Source: CAWFLT01 sp963816795 (lineage in GTDB: Bacteria > Acidobacteriota > Vicinamibacteria > Vicinamibacterales > SCN-69-37). Taken from it: 64,000 nucleotides of DNA. The DNA lies in the NCBI GenBank assembly GCA_963816795.1, contig CAWFLT010000001.1, positions 248,001 through 312,000 of the forward strand. Direction: 5' to 3'. Made by a program: the position numbers and the translations under genes. Of the stretch, positions 9,467-19,570 are shown in pieces (the stretch's first letter is position 1; each line of letters begins with the position of its first letter). The notes beneath the pieces were generated by a model. That model was not told the origin of the DNA and did not search any database. It saw only the letters and a list, made by a program, of their open reading frames with translations.

Positions 9467-10728
9467 GTGAGCGTCGTCGGCACCGGTCTCGACCAGGGCG
9501 TTCTGTCGCCGGCGGCGCTCGAGGCCGTCGTCCGCGACGGTCTGGCCCGGCTGCCGCTCGACGGCAAGCGCGTCCTGCTGGTGATTCCGGACGGCACGCG
9601 GACGATGCCGGTGCCGGCGGTCTTCGATCTGATCTCGACCGCGACCTCGGCCCGCGCACCTCCGCGCTCGATGTCCTCGTCGCGCTCGGCACGCACTCGC
9701 CGATGAGCGACGAGCAACTCACGCGCCATCTGGGCCGCCCGGTCGTGAACGGCCGCACCGGCGCCCACCACGTCTTCAATCATCGCTGGGACGACCCGTC
9801 CACGTTCGTCGAGCTCGGCACGATTCCGGCGCGCGAGATCGCGGACCTCACGGGCGGCCGTCTCGAACAGGACGTCCACGTCGCGCTGAACCGGCTCGTC
9901 GTCGAGTACGACCACGTGCTCATCTGCGGGCCCGTCTTCCCGCACGAGGTGGTCGGGTTTTCCGGCGGCACGAAATACCTGTTTCCCGGGCATCGCTGCG
10001 CCGCCGATCATCCACTTCACGCACTGGCTCGGCGCACTGATCACGAGCTACGAGGTGATCGGCACGACGGACACGCCGGTCCGCGCCGTGATCGATCGCG
10101 CGGCGGCGCTCCTCTCGACCCCGGTCTCTCTGCTCGCGCTGGTCGTCGTCCACGACGGCGTGGCCGGCGCCTTTTGCGGCGAGATCAAAGCGGCGTGGCG
10201 GCAGGCCGCGGCGCTCTCAGCGCGGCGCCACGTCGTGTGGGTCGACCGGCCCTACGATCGCGTGCTCGCGGTCATGCCCGAGATGTACGAGGATCTGTGG
10301 ACGGCCGCGAAGGGTGCCTACAAGACCGAGCCGGTCGTGGCCGACGGAGGCGAGATCATCATCTATGCCCCGCATGTTCGCAAGGTGAGCCACGTGCACG
10401 GCCGGCTCATCGAGGAGATCGGTTATCACTGCCGCGACTACTTCCTCGCTCAATGGGATCGATTTGGCGGTTATCCGGGCGGCATCCTCGCGCATTCGAC
10501 CCACGTCAAAGGGCCAGGGCACGTATGATTCGGTGCGCGGCATCGAGACGCCGCGAAGCGGCGTGACGCTGGCGACGGGGATCGACCGGGCGACGTGCGA
10601 ACGGATCAACCTCGGCTACCGCGATCCGGTCGAGATCGATCCGGCGGCGTGGCTCGCCGAAGGGCGTGACGACACGCTCGTCGTGCCGCGCGCTGGCGAG
10701 ATGCTGTTCCGGATTGAAGGCCTACTGA
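9467..10728 (+). CDS. LarA-like nickel-pincer racemase (DUF2088/lactate racemase family)
   Basis: GTG start at 9467, about 420 codons. Family signatures: LLVIPDGTRTMPVP, VALGTHSPMS (the conserved GTH of LarA), EVVGFSGGTKYLFPG, and a C-terminal part with KTEPVVADGGEIIIYAPH. Frame breaks at about 9650, 10000 and 10510 separate well-conserved blocks. The family racemises 2-hydroxy acids with a nickel-pincer nucleotide; homologues act on various sugar acids or hydroxy acids, and no maturation genes (larBCE) are in view. Stop TGA at 10726-10728, seven bases before the next ATG. It is the first gene of the plus-strand operon behind the FadR-like operator. Confidence 0.75.
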
Positions 10729-10734
10729 TCTCTC

Positions 10735-12148
10735 ATGACCTCTACTATCGGCGTCGTCGGGCTCGGCGTGATGGGCGCGAACCTCGCGCGAAATATCGAG
10801 AGCCGCGGATTCGCGGTCGTCGGCTACGACGTCGATGCGGCGAAGACGACGGCGTTCCTCGACGGGCCGGCGTCTGGCACCCAGATCGTCGGCGCTCGTA
10901 CACCGGAGGAGCTCGCCGAGGCGCTCGAACGGCCGCGCCGCGTCCTGATCATGGTGCCCGCCGGCAAGCCGGTGGACAGTGTCATCGCGCATCTGCAGCC
11001 GCACCTCGAGCCCGGCGACATCCTCATCGACGGCGGCAATTCGTACTTCGCCGACACCGACCGGCGTACCGATGCGCTCGCGGCCGCCGGCTTGCACTTC
11101 GTCGGCACCGGCGTCTCCGGCGGAGAAGAGGGCGCGCTGCGCGGCCCGGCGATCATGCCGGGCGGCTCGCGCGAGGGCTGGGACCGAATCGCGCCGATCT
11201 TCCGGGCGATCGCGGCCAAGGCCGACGATGGCGAGCCGTGCGTGGAGTACATGGGGCCGCGCGGCGCCGGGCACTACGTGAAGATGGTGCACAACGGCAT
11301 CGAGTACGGCGACATGCAGCTCATCGCCGAAGCCTACGATTTGCTGCATCGCGGCGCGGGTGTGCCGGTCACCGAGCTCGCCGGCATCTTCGCAGAGTGG
11401 AATCGCGGCGACTTGCGATCGTATCTGATCGAGATCACCGCGCGGATCTTCGAAACCATGGACCCGGACAGCGGCCGGCCGATCGTCGACGTCATCCTCG
11501 ACGAAGCGCAGCAGAAGGGCACTGGCAAGTGGATGAGCCAGAACGCCTTCGACGTCGGCGCACCGATTCCGACGGTCAACGCCGCGGTCGAGGCCCGGCT
11601 GATCTCGGCGCTCAAGACGGAACGTCGTGGCCGCGAGCCGCGTGCTCCCGGGTCCACCCGGCCGGTTCACCGGCAACCGCCACGACCTCGTCGAGCAGAC
11701 GCGCCAGGCGCTGTACGCGAGCAAGATCACCTCGTATGCGCAGGGCATGGCCCTCCTCCGGGCGGCGTCGGCCGAGTACCACTACGACATTCAGCCCGGA
11801 GATGTCGCGAAGATCTGGCGCGCCGGCTGCATCATCCGCGCGGCATTGCTCGGCGACATCCGCGACGCGTTTCGGCGTGACACGGCCCTGGTCAACCTGA
11901 TGATCGATGCGGCGTTCAGCGACGCCCTCGGCCAGCGCCAGCAAGGCTGGCGCGCGGCGCTCCAGACGGCGATCGGCCTCGGAATTCCGATGCCGGCCAT
12001 GAGCGCGTCGCTCGCGTACTACGACGCCTATCGAGCCGCGCGCCTGCCCGCCAACGTGACGCAGGCCCAGCGCGACTTCTTCGGCGCACACACGTATCGT
12101 CGTGTCGATCGTGACGGCGTGTTTCACACTCAGTGGGCTGACGCATGA
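10735..12148 (+). CDS. gnd: 6-phosphogluconate dehydrogenase, decarboxylating
   Basis: About 471 residues. N-terminal Rossmann fold (GVVGLGVMGANLARNIES), the GGNSYFADT and GTGVSGGEEGALRGPAIM substrate-binding blocks, the catalytic signature KMVHNGIEYGDMQLIAEAYD, and an all-helical C-terminal domain through KIWRAGCIIRA to the end. One frame break near 11632 is CG[TC] (both Arg), restoring KTERVAASRVL. It oxidises 6-phosphogluconate to ribulose 5-phosphate, CO2 and NAD(P)H. It sits between the racemase and a PfkB kinase, whose start overlaps its stop by ATGA, so it appears to serve sugar-acid breakdown here. Confidence 0.93.
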
Positions 12149-13219
12149 TGCGGGTTCCGTCCGAAGGCGCTCTCGACTTTCTCTCGCTCGGCGCGCTCGT
12201 CCACCGGCTCGATCCCGGCGTGGTGCCGTTCCGCAAGGCGACCGAGTGCACGATCCACGTCAGCGGCGGCGAGTTCAACACCGCCGCCAATCTCGCGGAC
12301 GGATTCGGACTGAGAACCGCCGTCGCCACCGCGATGGTCGACTATCCGATCGGCGATCTCATCGCCGAACGGGTGCGCGCGATGGGCGTCCGGCCGTTCT
12401 ACAAGCGATTCGCCCACGACGGCGTCCGCGGTCCGAACATGGCGACGGTCTACAGCGACCGCGGCCACGGCGTCCGCGGCCCGGTCGTGTTCTACAACCG
12501 CAGCAACGAAGCCGCCGCCCTGCTCAAGCCCGGCGACTTCGACTGGGACGCGATCTTCGCCGGCGGCGTGCGCTGGTTTCACAGCGGCGGCATCTTCGCC
12601 TCGCTGTCGCCGACCACGTCGGATCTGATCGTCGAAGCCATGCGCGCCGCGAAGGCGCAAGGGCGCCGTCGTGTCGTTCGATCTCAACTATCGCGATCGG
12701 CTCTGGACGGCGGCCGGCGGCCGCACGCGCGCGCAGCAGATTCTCAACGGCATCGTCTCGCACGTCGACGTCCTGGTCGGCAACGAAGAAGACCTGCAGC
12801 ACGGACTGGGCATTCCCGGCCCTGAGATCGCCGCCACGTCGGCGCTCGATCCCCGCGTCTTCGTCGACATGATCGGGCGCGTGACCGCGAAGTACCCGCA
12901 GATCCAGGTCGTCGCCACGACCCTCCGCGAGGTGCACTCGACCAATCGCCACTCGTGGGGCGCGCTCGCCTGGATCGACGGTCAGACGTACGCCTCTCCG
13001 ACCTGCGAGCTCGACGTCCACGACCGGGTCGGCGGTGGCGATGGCTTCGCCTCAGGGCTGTTCTACGGACTGCTCAGCGGCGAGATCGCCGGAGCAGGCC
13101 GTGCGGCTCGGCTGGGCGCATGGTGCGCTGCTCACGACGTTCCCGGGCGACACGACGATGGCCACCTCGATCAGGTGCGCGCCTTCGCCAAAGGCGGTTC
13201 GGCGAGGATTCAGCGATAG
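12145..13219 (+). CDS. PfkB-family sugar kinase, 2-keto-3-deoxygluconate kinase-like
   Basis: About 358 residues, start overlapping gnd by four bases. N-terminal substrate pocket SGGEFNTAANLADGFG, then NYRDRLW, LVGNEEDLQ, and the PfkB signature 2 DRVGGGDGFASG with the catalytic Asp. Three indels were seen: GG[GC] near 12663, GA[GA] near 13088, and a missing third base in ACN near 13170. All are synonymous or wobble-position events, so the gene is judged intact. KDG kinase is favoured over fructokinase or ribokinase from the GEFNTA and NYR blocks and the operon context. The product would feed the lower Entner-Doudoroff route. Confidence 0.8.
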
Positions 13220-13297
13220 TGTAGCGCGGTCTGAAGCCGCGTGCAGTAGAGCCGCTGGTCTGCAGTAGCGCGGCTTGGCCTGAAAGCCGCGTGCACA
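13217..13297. repeat. Two-copy GCGCGG...CCGCG intergenic repeat
   Basis: Two tandem copies of a stem-forming unit: TAGCGCGGTCTGAAGCCGCG followed by TGCAGTAGAGCCGCTGGTC, and then AGTAGCGCGGCTTGGCCTG with AAAGCCGCGTGCA. Each copy can fold GCGG against CCGC. It lies in the short gap before the next operon gene and could be a REP-like or mRNA-stability element. Confidence 0.6.
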
Positions 13298-13310
13298 TCA
13301 AAGGATGAAC

Positions 13311-14165
13311 ATGCGAATCGCGGCGATCACCGACGAGTTTTCACCCGATCTCGACGTCGCCGTCGAGGCGATGGCGGCGGTCGGGATGACCGGCGCCGAA
13401 TTACGCGTCGTCTGGGGCAAGAACATCGTCGATTTGACTGACGAGGAAGTGGACCGGGCCCGCGCCGTCGTCGAGGCGAAGGGGATGACCGTGATCTCGA
13501 TCGCCTCACCGGTGCTGAAATGCGTGCTGCCGGATGCGCCGGCGATCGACGAACGTTTTCAGCAGGATGTGTTTGGATCGAAGCACACCTTTGCCGATCA
13601 GCCGCGGCTGGCCGCGCGCGCCTTTGACGTGTGCGAGCGCACCGGGGCGAAGATCCTGCGGGTGTTTTCCTACTGGCGCACGGTCGATCCCGCCGCATGT
13701 TTCGATCGCATCGTCGAGGCCCTGCGGGCACTCGCCGACGAGGGACAGCGCCGCGGCATCGTCATCGGCCTCGAGAACGAGCACGCTTGCAACATCGGCA
13801 CCGGTGCAGACACCGCGCGTGTCCTGGCGGCGATCGACCATCCGGCGCTGCAGATGATCTGGGATCCCGCCAACGCGCTGGTCGCCGGAGAGACGCCGTA
13901 TCCCGACGGGTATCGTCACCTGCCCGCGGCCCGCATCGTCCACGTGCACGTCAAGGACTGCCACGTCAGCGGCCACACGCCGACGTGGGGTCCAGTCGGT
14001 GAGATGAGCGTGGACTGGCGCGGCCAGCTGCGCGCGCTCAAACGTGACGGTTACCACGGCGACGTCAGCCTCGAGACGCACTGGACCGGCCCGCGCGGCG
14101 ACAAGCTCGAGGCCAGCACAATCTGCGGGCGCAATCTGACGGCGCTGGTGCGAGAGGCTTTCTAG
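13311..14165 (+). CDS. Sugar phosphate isomerase/epimerase, TIM barrel (AP2Ec family)
   Basis: 284 residues and no frame break. The ATG at 13311 is preferred because AAAGGA lies six bases upstream; an ATG at 13305 would leave no room for it. Metal-binding blocks of the family are present in order: GLENEHACNIG, MIWDPANALVAGE, HVHVKDCH and DVSLETHW. Cytoplasmic, with no signal peptide, unlike the Tat-exported relative at 1770-2889. It presumably isomerises or epimerises an intermediate of the sugar-acid pathway encoded just upstream. The substrate cannot be read from sequence. Confidence 0.85.
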   Translation: MRIAAITDEFSPDLDVAVEAMAAVGMTGAELRVVWGKNIVDLTDEEVDRARAVVEAKGMTVISIASPVLKCVLPDAPAIDERFQQDVFGSKHTFADQPRLAARAFDVCERTGAKILRVFSYWRTVDPAACFDRIVEALRALADEGQRRGIVIGLENEHACNIGTGADTARVLAAIDHPALQMIWDPANALVAGETPYPDGYRHLPAARIVHVHVKDCHVSGHTPTWGPVGEMSVDWRGQLRALKRDGYHGDVSLETHWTGPRGDKLEASTICGRNLTALVREAF

Positions 14166-14366
14166 ATCTTTTCAACACAAGATCTTCAACACGAAGCACA
14201 CGAAGAAGACGAAGAGCACGAAGAACTTCTTGGGGAAAGCATCGGATCCCGCTGCACAACTAGTCAGAGGAGTTCCACTAGTCAGCGGGACTCGAGGTCT
14301 TCCCAAAGAGTGTCTTCGTGCTCTTCGTCTTCTTCGTGTCCTTCGTGTGCTTCGTGGTGAAAGCTT
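14166..14366. repeat. Inverted array of ACGAAGNNN nonamers
   Basis: It starts right after the TAG stop at 14163-14165 (ATCTTTTCAACACAAGATC). Left arm 14188-14226 repeats ACGAAG every nine bases (ACGAAGCAC, ACGAAGAAG, ACGAAGAGC, ACGAAGAAC). Right arm 14310-14362 repeats CTTCGT every nine bases in mirrored order. The arms can pair over about 40 bases around a spacer of about 80. The same words recur at 39357-39518 and 42579-42628. A strong hairpin or terminator role is inferred. Confidence 0.85.
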
Positions 14367-14396
14367 TTTGAGTCAGAACATGGTGGAATCTGACCA

Positions 14397-15314
14397 ATGA
14401 CCGATCGGGAGGCGCGCCTCGATGCCCTTCGTGACGAAGCGGCGCGCCAGGGCGCCGATGGCGCGACTGGCACCGGGTACTACGATCGGCCGTTGCTCAA
14501 GCCGCCGGTCTGGACGTGGGAGGTACCCGCGTACCTCTTCATCGGCGGCGTGGCGGGCGTCGCGGCAATGATCGCGTCCGTCTCGGCCGTCGCCGGCGCT
14601 GACGTCACGCTGGTCCGCGACGCGCGCTGGATTGCCGCGGCCGGAGCGGCGATCTCTCCAGCGCTGCTCATCTCGGATCTCGGCCGTCCCGAGCGCTTCA
14701 TCTACATGCTGCGGGTCTTCAAGTGGCGCAGCCCGATGTCGGTCGGGGCGTGGACACTCGCGCTCTTCTCGCCTGCCGTGCTGCTGCCGGTGGCGTTGAT
14801 GGTGCTCGGTTTCGACACCGCCACGAGCTGGCCGTGGCTGGTGACGGCCGTCTCCGATGCGGTCGGCACACTGACGGGCCTGGTGCTCGCGACCTACACC
14901 GGCGTGCTGCTGGGCGCTACGGCGATTCCGGTCTGGTCCGCGCACGCGCGCGTGCTGCCCGTGCATTTCGGCGCCTCATCGCTCGGCGCGGCGGTCTCCG
15001 CGATCGAGCTGTGCGGGCACTTCACACCCGCGCTGAACGTGATCGCGCTCGCGGCGGCGATTGTCGAAACGGCGATCGGCATCAGGCTGGAGCGCCGGCG
15101 CGACCAGCCGGCGTCGGCGCTCGGCCGGGGCGGATCGGCGGTCGCCACCAGGCTGGGCGACACGCTGTCCGGCCCGGTTCCGCTGCTCCTTCGGCTGGGG
15201 TCGGGCGTCTGGCCGGCGGGCCGCGTGCTGGCCGCCGTCTCGGCCATTGCGGGATCCGCCTTGACGCGCTACGGTTGGATCGACGCCGGCCGGCGTTCAG
15301 CGAATCAACGATGA
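14397..15314 (+). CDS. NrfD/PsrC-like integral membrane protein
   Basis: 305 residues. The soluble N-terminus (TGYYDRPLLKPPVWTWEVP) leads into about eight hydrophobic helices, with the NrfD-type sequence PAYLFIGGVAGVAAMIAS and ISDLGRPERFIYMLRVFKW. NrfD proteins bind quinone and anchor iron-sulfur/molybdopterin or cytochrome modules in the membrane. No such partner is adjacent; the next gene (ATGA overlap) encodes a secreted protein without cofactor motifs. It is therefore either an orphan subunit or works with a partner elsewhere. It differs from the ActC and ActF subunits encoded at 25.9 and 28.5 kb. Confidence 0.8.
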   Translation: MTDREARLDALRDEAARQGADGATGTGYYDRPLLKPPVWTWEVPAYLFIGGVAGVAAMIASVSAVAGADVTLVRDARWIAAAGAAISPALLISDLGRPERFIYMLRVFKWRSPMSVGAWTLALFSPAVLLPVALMVLGFDTATSWPWLVTAVSDAVGTLTGLVLATYTGVLLGATAIPVWSAHARVLPVHFGASSLGAAVSAIELCGHFTPALNVIALAAAIVETAIGIRLERRRDQPASALGRGGSAVATRLGDTLSGPVPLLLRLGSGVWPAGRVLAAVSAIAGSALTRYGWIDAGRRSANQR

Positions 15315-16138
15315 AGATGCTCGCCGCGGCCGTACCGTTCGCAGTGGCCAGCGCTCTCCTCACCGCCCAGGCGCCGCTGAATACGTCCACCAAAGCGGTG
15401 GTCGCGGCCGCCAGTGCGTACGTCGCCGACTACCAATCTCAGCTTCGCTTCGTCGTCGCCGACGAAACCTACACACAGGAAGCGACCCGCGAACGGGGCG
15501 GCACGGAACGACGCGTGATGACCGGCGAGCTCTTCCTGGTGTTTCTCGCCGGCGACAACGAGTGGATCGCCGTCCACGACGTCGCCGAGGTCGACGGACA
15601 GAAGGTGACCGATCGCGATGGCCTGCGCGCCCTCTTGCAGAAGGGCGAAGTGTCGCGCGTGGCCAAACTCGTCGCCAACCGGAATGCCGCGTTCAACATC
15701 GGCGGGATCAACCGGAACTTCAACGAGCCGACGCTGCCGCTGTTGCTGCTCGCGCCACAACGTGTGAGCACGGTCTCCTTCGATCGCCGCCGCGTCGAAC
15801 GCACGGAGCAGGGAGCGCGGATCACCCTGTCGTTCACCGATCGGGGGCGTCCGACGCTGATTCGCAGCGCGCGCGGCGGTCAGATCCACTCGACCGGGGA
15901 GATGATCGTCGACGCCGCGACCGGGCGCATCGAGCGGACGATGATCCGGCTCGAGAACGAGGACATCGTCGCCGCGCTGTCGACGGAGTACACGCTGGAC
16001 GACAAACTCAAGCTCTGGGTACCAGCGGTATTCAACGAGGCCTACTCCGGCCGGGTGGGCGGCGTGCGGGAAACGATCCGGTGCGAGGCGAGATACACGA
16101 ACTACCGGAGATTCGAGGTGACGGGCCGCGTAAGGTAG
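15311..16138 (+). CDS. Secreted protein of unknown function
   Basis: 275 residues. ATG overlaps the previous stop (ATGA), implying translational coupling to the NrfD-like gene. Signal peptide MLAAAVPFAVASALLTAQA. The mature part is soluble and mixed alpha/beta, with FVVADETYTQEATRERGG, a segment VGGVRETIRCEARYTNYRRF near the end, and no cysteine pair or cofactor motif. Similar proteins of about this length occur in acidobacterial genomes without an assigned function (from memory). I do not recognise a domain. Confidence 0.75.
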   Translation: MKMLAAAVPFAVASALLTAQAPLNTSTKAVVAAASAYVADYQSQLRFVVADETYTQEATRERGGTERRVMTGELFLVFLAGDNEWIAVHDVAEVDGQKVTDRDGLRALLQKGEVSRVAKLVANRNAAFNIGGINRNFNEPTLPLLLLAPQRVSTVSFDRRRVERTEQGARITLSFTDRGRPTLIRSARGGQIHSTGEMIVDAATGRIERTMIRLENEDIVAALSTEYTLDDKLKLWVPAVFNEAYSGRVGGVRETIRCEARYTNYRRFEVTGRVR

Positions 16139-16162
16139 TTAGGCCCGCATACCTCAGACCGC

Positions 16163-16262
16163 TCACACGGGGCTCACGGAGATGCCACGGGGCTCACGGA
16201 GTTTGAGGGCTAAACCTCTTGATCTCCGTTTTCTCCGCGTATCTCCGTGGCCCCCGTGTTCT
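16163..16262. repeat. Inverted CTCCGT/ACGGAG array between convergent genes
   Basis: The left arm repeats CACGGGGCTCACGGAG twice (16164-16202). The right arm (16222-16262) repeats CTCCGT at about nine-base spacing and ends GGCCCCCGTGTTC. The arms are complementary across a 20-base spacer. It lies between a plus-strand stop at 16138 and a minus-strand stop at 16284, as expected of a bidirectional terminator. Confidence 0.8.
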
Positions 16263-16283
16263 GTAGCGAAGCTCTCGATCTGC

Positions 16284-18144
16284 TTATCTCACTCGGGTCC
16301 CCAACCACGCCTCACGCATCGCCTTTTGCGAAGCCGTCAGCTCCCCGCCGGTCGTCTCGATCGGATCGATACGAAGCGTGGGATCGGCCTTGATCGCGAG
16401 CGTCTTGTCGACGGTCTTGCCGTCACGGCGGCGGATCGTGATCGTGATCGAATCGCCCGGCTTGCGCTGCCGCAGCGCGTTCCAGGCCGCCGCGCTGCGC
16501 CGGCTCTCCCGCGATGGTCGTGATCACGTCGCCGGTGTCGAGACCGGCGTCGTACGCCGGTGTGCCGAACAACGCGAGGCCGGTGATCGTGATCCCGCCA
16601 CCGCCTTCCTGCGCGGCGAGTGAGCCGATCCAGCCGGCGTCGGGATTGGCCGGCCGCATGACGTAGCCGACCGCCGCGAAGAGCGTGGTGTAGTCGGCGA
16701 CCTCACGGCCTTCGATGTACTTATCGAAGAACTCGTCGGCAAACGTGCGATTGCCGCTGACCTCCGCGAGCACATCCCGCAGATCTTTCAGCGAGTACGG
16801 CCGGGCGACGTAGCCGGGCCGAACTGCCGGGGCTTTACCGTGACGCTGCCACAGCACGCGCATGTAGTCGTCGAGCGTGAGCTTGCCGCCGGAAAGGTTT
16901 CGAAGCGAGAGATCCAGACCGAGCGCAATGGCGGCGCCGTAGGTGTAGTACGAAATGAAACTGCGGGCGCGATCGACCGCGTCGTTGGCGACGCCGGCAT
17001 CGGCAAACGCGGCGTGCTCGCTCATCTCGACGGCGGATCTCACCTGACGGCCCGATCCGTTGACGACGGCGGCCGCCGATCCGGTGGGCGCGCCTGGGGC
17101 GAGCCCGGCGCGCGTCAGCAGCAGCGGCCCGTAGTACTGAGTGAAGCCCTCGGCCAGCCAGAGGCAGCACGTGATGTTCTCGCGCGTGAAGTCGAACGGC
17201 TCCAGGCCGACGGGCCGGATGCGCTCGACGTTCCATGCATGAAAGAACTCGTGCGAGATCGTGCCGAGCGCCTGGCGCCGGCCGGCCGCAGTGCGAAGCG
17301 TGATGCCAGGATTCGAAATCGACGTGCTGTTGCGGTGCTCCATGCCGTCGCCGGCGCCCCAGCGGACGTAGTCGAGCAGAAACGTGTAGTGCCCGGGCTC
17401 GAACTTCGGGAACTCTCCGAACACCGCCATCTGCTCACGCACCAGCCGCTGCACCATCCTGGCGAGATCATCGACGTCTTCCTGCGCGCCGTCCGAATGC
17501 ACGACCAGCCGGAAGGTGGATGGTGTGCCGTCGGCGTTTGGCACGGTGAACGTGCTCAGGACGAAATCGGAGAGCTCGGTCGGGCTGTCGAGGAAGTACT
17601 GCAGGTTTGGCGCGGTGAACGTGAACGGGTCGCTCGTCGGGAACAGTTGTGTGCCGGCCTTCCAGTTCGAGCCGGCTGGCGGCACGAACGTGATCCGGAT
17701 CGGCCGGGCGTCGAGCCCCGCTGCCCACAGAAACGCCGCCGGCATGTTGAGGTGCGCATGCGTCGTGTCGACCGCCATGTAGGTGCCGTCGGCATAGTCG
17801 CCGAAGATGCGATACACGAGCCGTACCGTGCCGTCGTGCCCGGCGACGTCCCAGCCGTCCACGTTCGGCCGCGTGTACGTCAATCGCTTGCCCGCCCCGT
17901 CGTAGGCCTCGATCGAAAAGACGTTCTTCGCGAACTCGTGCACCGCATAGCGGCCCGGCGACGACCGGCTCATCCGCGCGCGCAACGGCCGGGCGCCGAT
18001 CGCGGGAAACGTGACTTCGACCCGCATCCAGTGATGCTCGGGTTCGGGAAACGTGACGCGATAGACGATCGGCGCGCTCGCCTGAGCGACGGCCGGCGGT
18101 GCCGCCGCCAGAATCAGGAGCAACGCGATGAGGAGATGTCGCAT
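16284..18144 (-). CDS. M61-family glycyl aminopeptidase-like metallopeptidase with PDZ domain
   Basis: About 620 residues. ATG at 18144 is preferred over GTG 18153 because AAGG lies just upstream; it gives the signal peptide RHLLIALLLILAAAPPAVAQ. N-terminal beta domain, then the zinc site HEFFHAWNVERIRP with the third ligand Glu in WLAEGFTQYYG, and a C-terminal PDZ domain (GGGGITITGLALFGTPAYDA; GLDTGDVITTIAGEPA). A frame break near 16507 is GC[GC] (both Ala); beyond it the frame runs to SQKAMREAWLGTRVR and stops at 16284. Periplasmic aminopeptidase activity is inferred. It starts 28 nt after the flavoprotein gene. Confidence 0.88.
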
Positions 18145-18171
18145 GGCCTTCACTTCTCGAGAGCCGCGTCG

Positions 18172-19463
18172 TTACGACGCGCGCGCGGTCAGCTTCTCGC
18201 GTGCCATCCGCAGGATGGTCAGCGGGAACCGCCACAGCATCCGCCGGCGAAGCGCCGAGTACGACAAGTCGCCGGTCATGTACTCCAGCATCATCGTCAT
18301 CAGCCCGTTCGCCGACTGACCGGCCCGCACGACGCGGCTGACGCGATCGTGCTTCGCAAAAAGATAGCGCTGAATCAGCACCGCGTCAGAGAGTTCCGCG
18401 CCGATCTCGCGACGCCAGAGACGATCGTAGAGCCGGCCCATGGCTGACGCCGCGGGGCAGGCCGGGCCGGCGCCGTGGCAAGAGCTCTTGCCGCGGCCAC
18501 GCCCGCCAGCTCGCCAGACACCATGGCGTAGTAGATCCCCTCGGCCGTGACGGCGTGGACGAAGCCGCCGGCATCGCCCGCGAACAACACGCGGCCGGCG
18601 TGAGCGGACGGTAACGGTCCGCCGACCGGAATCAGAAACGGCGTGAAGTGCCGGCGATCCGATTGGCCGTGGAGCACGCCTTCGCCGACCAGGCGGCCGA
18701 CGAACGTTTGCTGCATGTCGTACGGCCGGCCGGGCATCTCGCCCTTGTAATGCGACAGCAGGCAGCCAATCCCGACGTTGACATGGTGCGTCTTGGGAAA
18801 CACGTAGGCATAACCGTCGAGACCGTTGTACGCGTACGCGACCCAGAGCACGTCCGGGCGATCGGCGCGGAGCGTCTCGACCGGCGTCTCCTCCATCATG
18901 TCGATGGCGATGCTTGCGCGCGGCCACCGTGCGTTGACGCCGAGCCGCTTCGCCAGCACGCTGTGGACGCCGTCGGCGGCAATGACGATCGGCGCGCGCA
19001 GCCGCCGGCCGTCGCGGGCCTGCAACGTCACGCCGTCAGCGTCCGCCTCCGCCTGTGTGATCTCGAAGCGCTCCAGCAGGGTCGCCCCGGCGGCAACCGC
19101 CGCGCGCACCAGCGCGTGGTCGAACTCCACGCGCCGCACCAGCAGCACGCACGGATCGGGGCTCTCGATGTCGAGCGACGAGCCCTGCGGCCCCTCCAGA
19201 TGCAAGCGCGAGATGCGATGCACGTCCACGCCGGCCAACGCGGCGTCGAGCCAGGGGAATCGTCGCAGCGCGCGCAGACTCACGCCGCCGCCGCACGGCT
19301 TGTTTCGTGGAAAGCGGGCGCGATCGACGAGCAGCGTACGGATGCCGGCGGCCGCGAGCGTCCTCGCCGCGACCGCGCCGGCCGGCCCCGCGCCGGCGAC
19401 GATGACGTCGAAGGTGCTGGGTGCCAGGTGCTGGGTGCTGGGTGCGGCGGGCACAAGATTCAC
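18172..19463 (-). CDS. Geranylgeranyl-reductase-family FAD-dependent oxidoreductase
   Basis: About 430 residues. FAD-binding GxGxxG (DVIVAGAGPAGAVAARTLA), PCGGGVS, and the C-terminal FAD block LFAGDAGGFVHAVTAEGIYY. These are features of the GGR/digeranylgeranylglycerophospholipid-reductase group, which reduces isoprenoid double bases of quinones or lipids. A frame break near 18455 is a CCN codon lacking its third base; past it the frame ends in a helical tail and stops at 18172. The GTG start at 19463 and the first 16 residues (PAAPSTQHLAPST) are encoded by the left arm of the GCACCCA array, so the ancestral start was probably nearer DVIVAG. Confidence 0.82.
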
Positions 19464-19570
19464 GGCAAAGTCAGGAGTGGAACCGTATCAAGAATGAAGG
19501 CCAGCGTCAGTACGTTCCGCGCACCCAGCACCTAGCACCCAGCACTCAGCACCCGCACCCAGCACCCGCT
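19413..19570. repeat. Inverted GCACCCA/GGTGCTG array
   Basis: The left arm (19413-19450) repeats GGTGCTGGGTGC. The right arm (19520-19568) repeats GCACCCAGCACC with a period of 7-8 bases and is complementary to it. The right arm begins immediately after the permease stop at 19571 in the minus-strand sense, and the left arm extends into the first codons of the flavoprotein gene. The spacer is about 70 bases. Confidence 0.85.

Noticed and set aside
14282..14473. Short minus-strand open frame rich in His-Glu (HHEAHEGHEEDEEHED)
   Set aside because: It is translated array DNA (CTTCGTNNN), a known kind of annotation artefact, not a gene.
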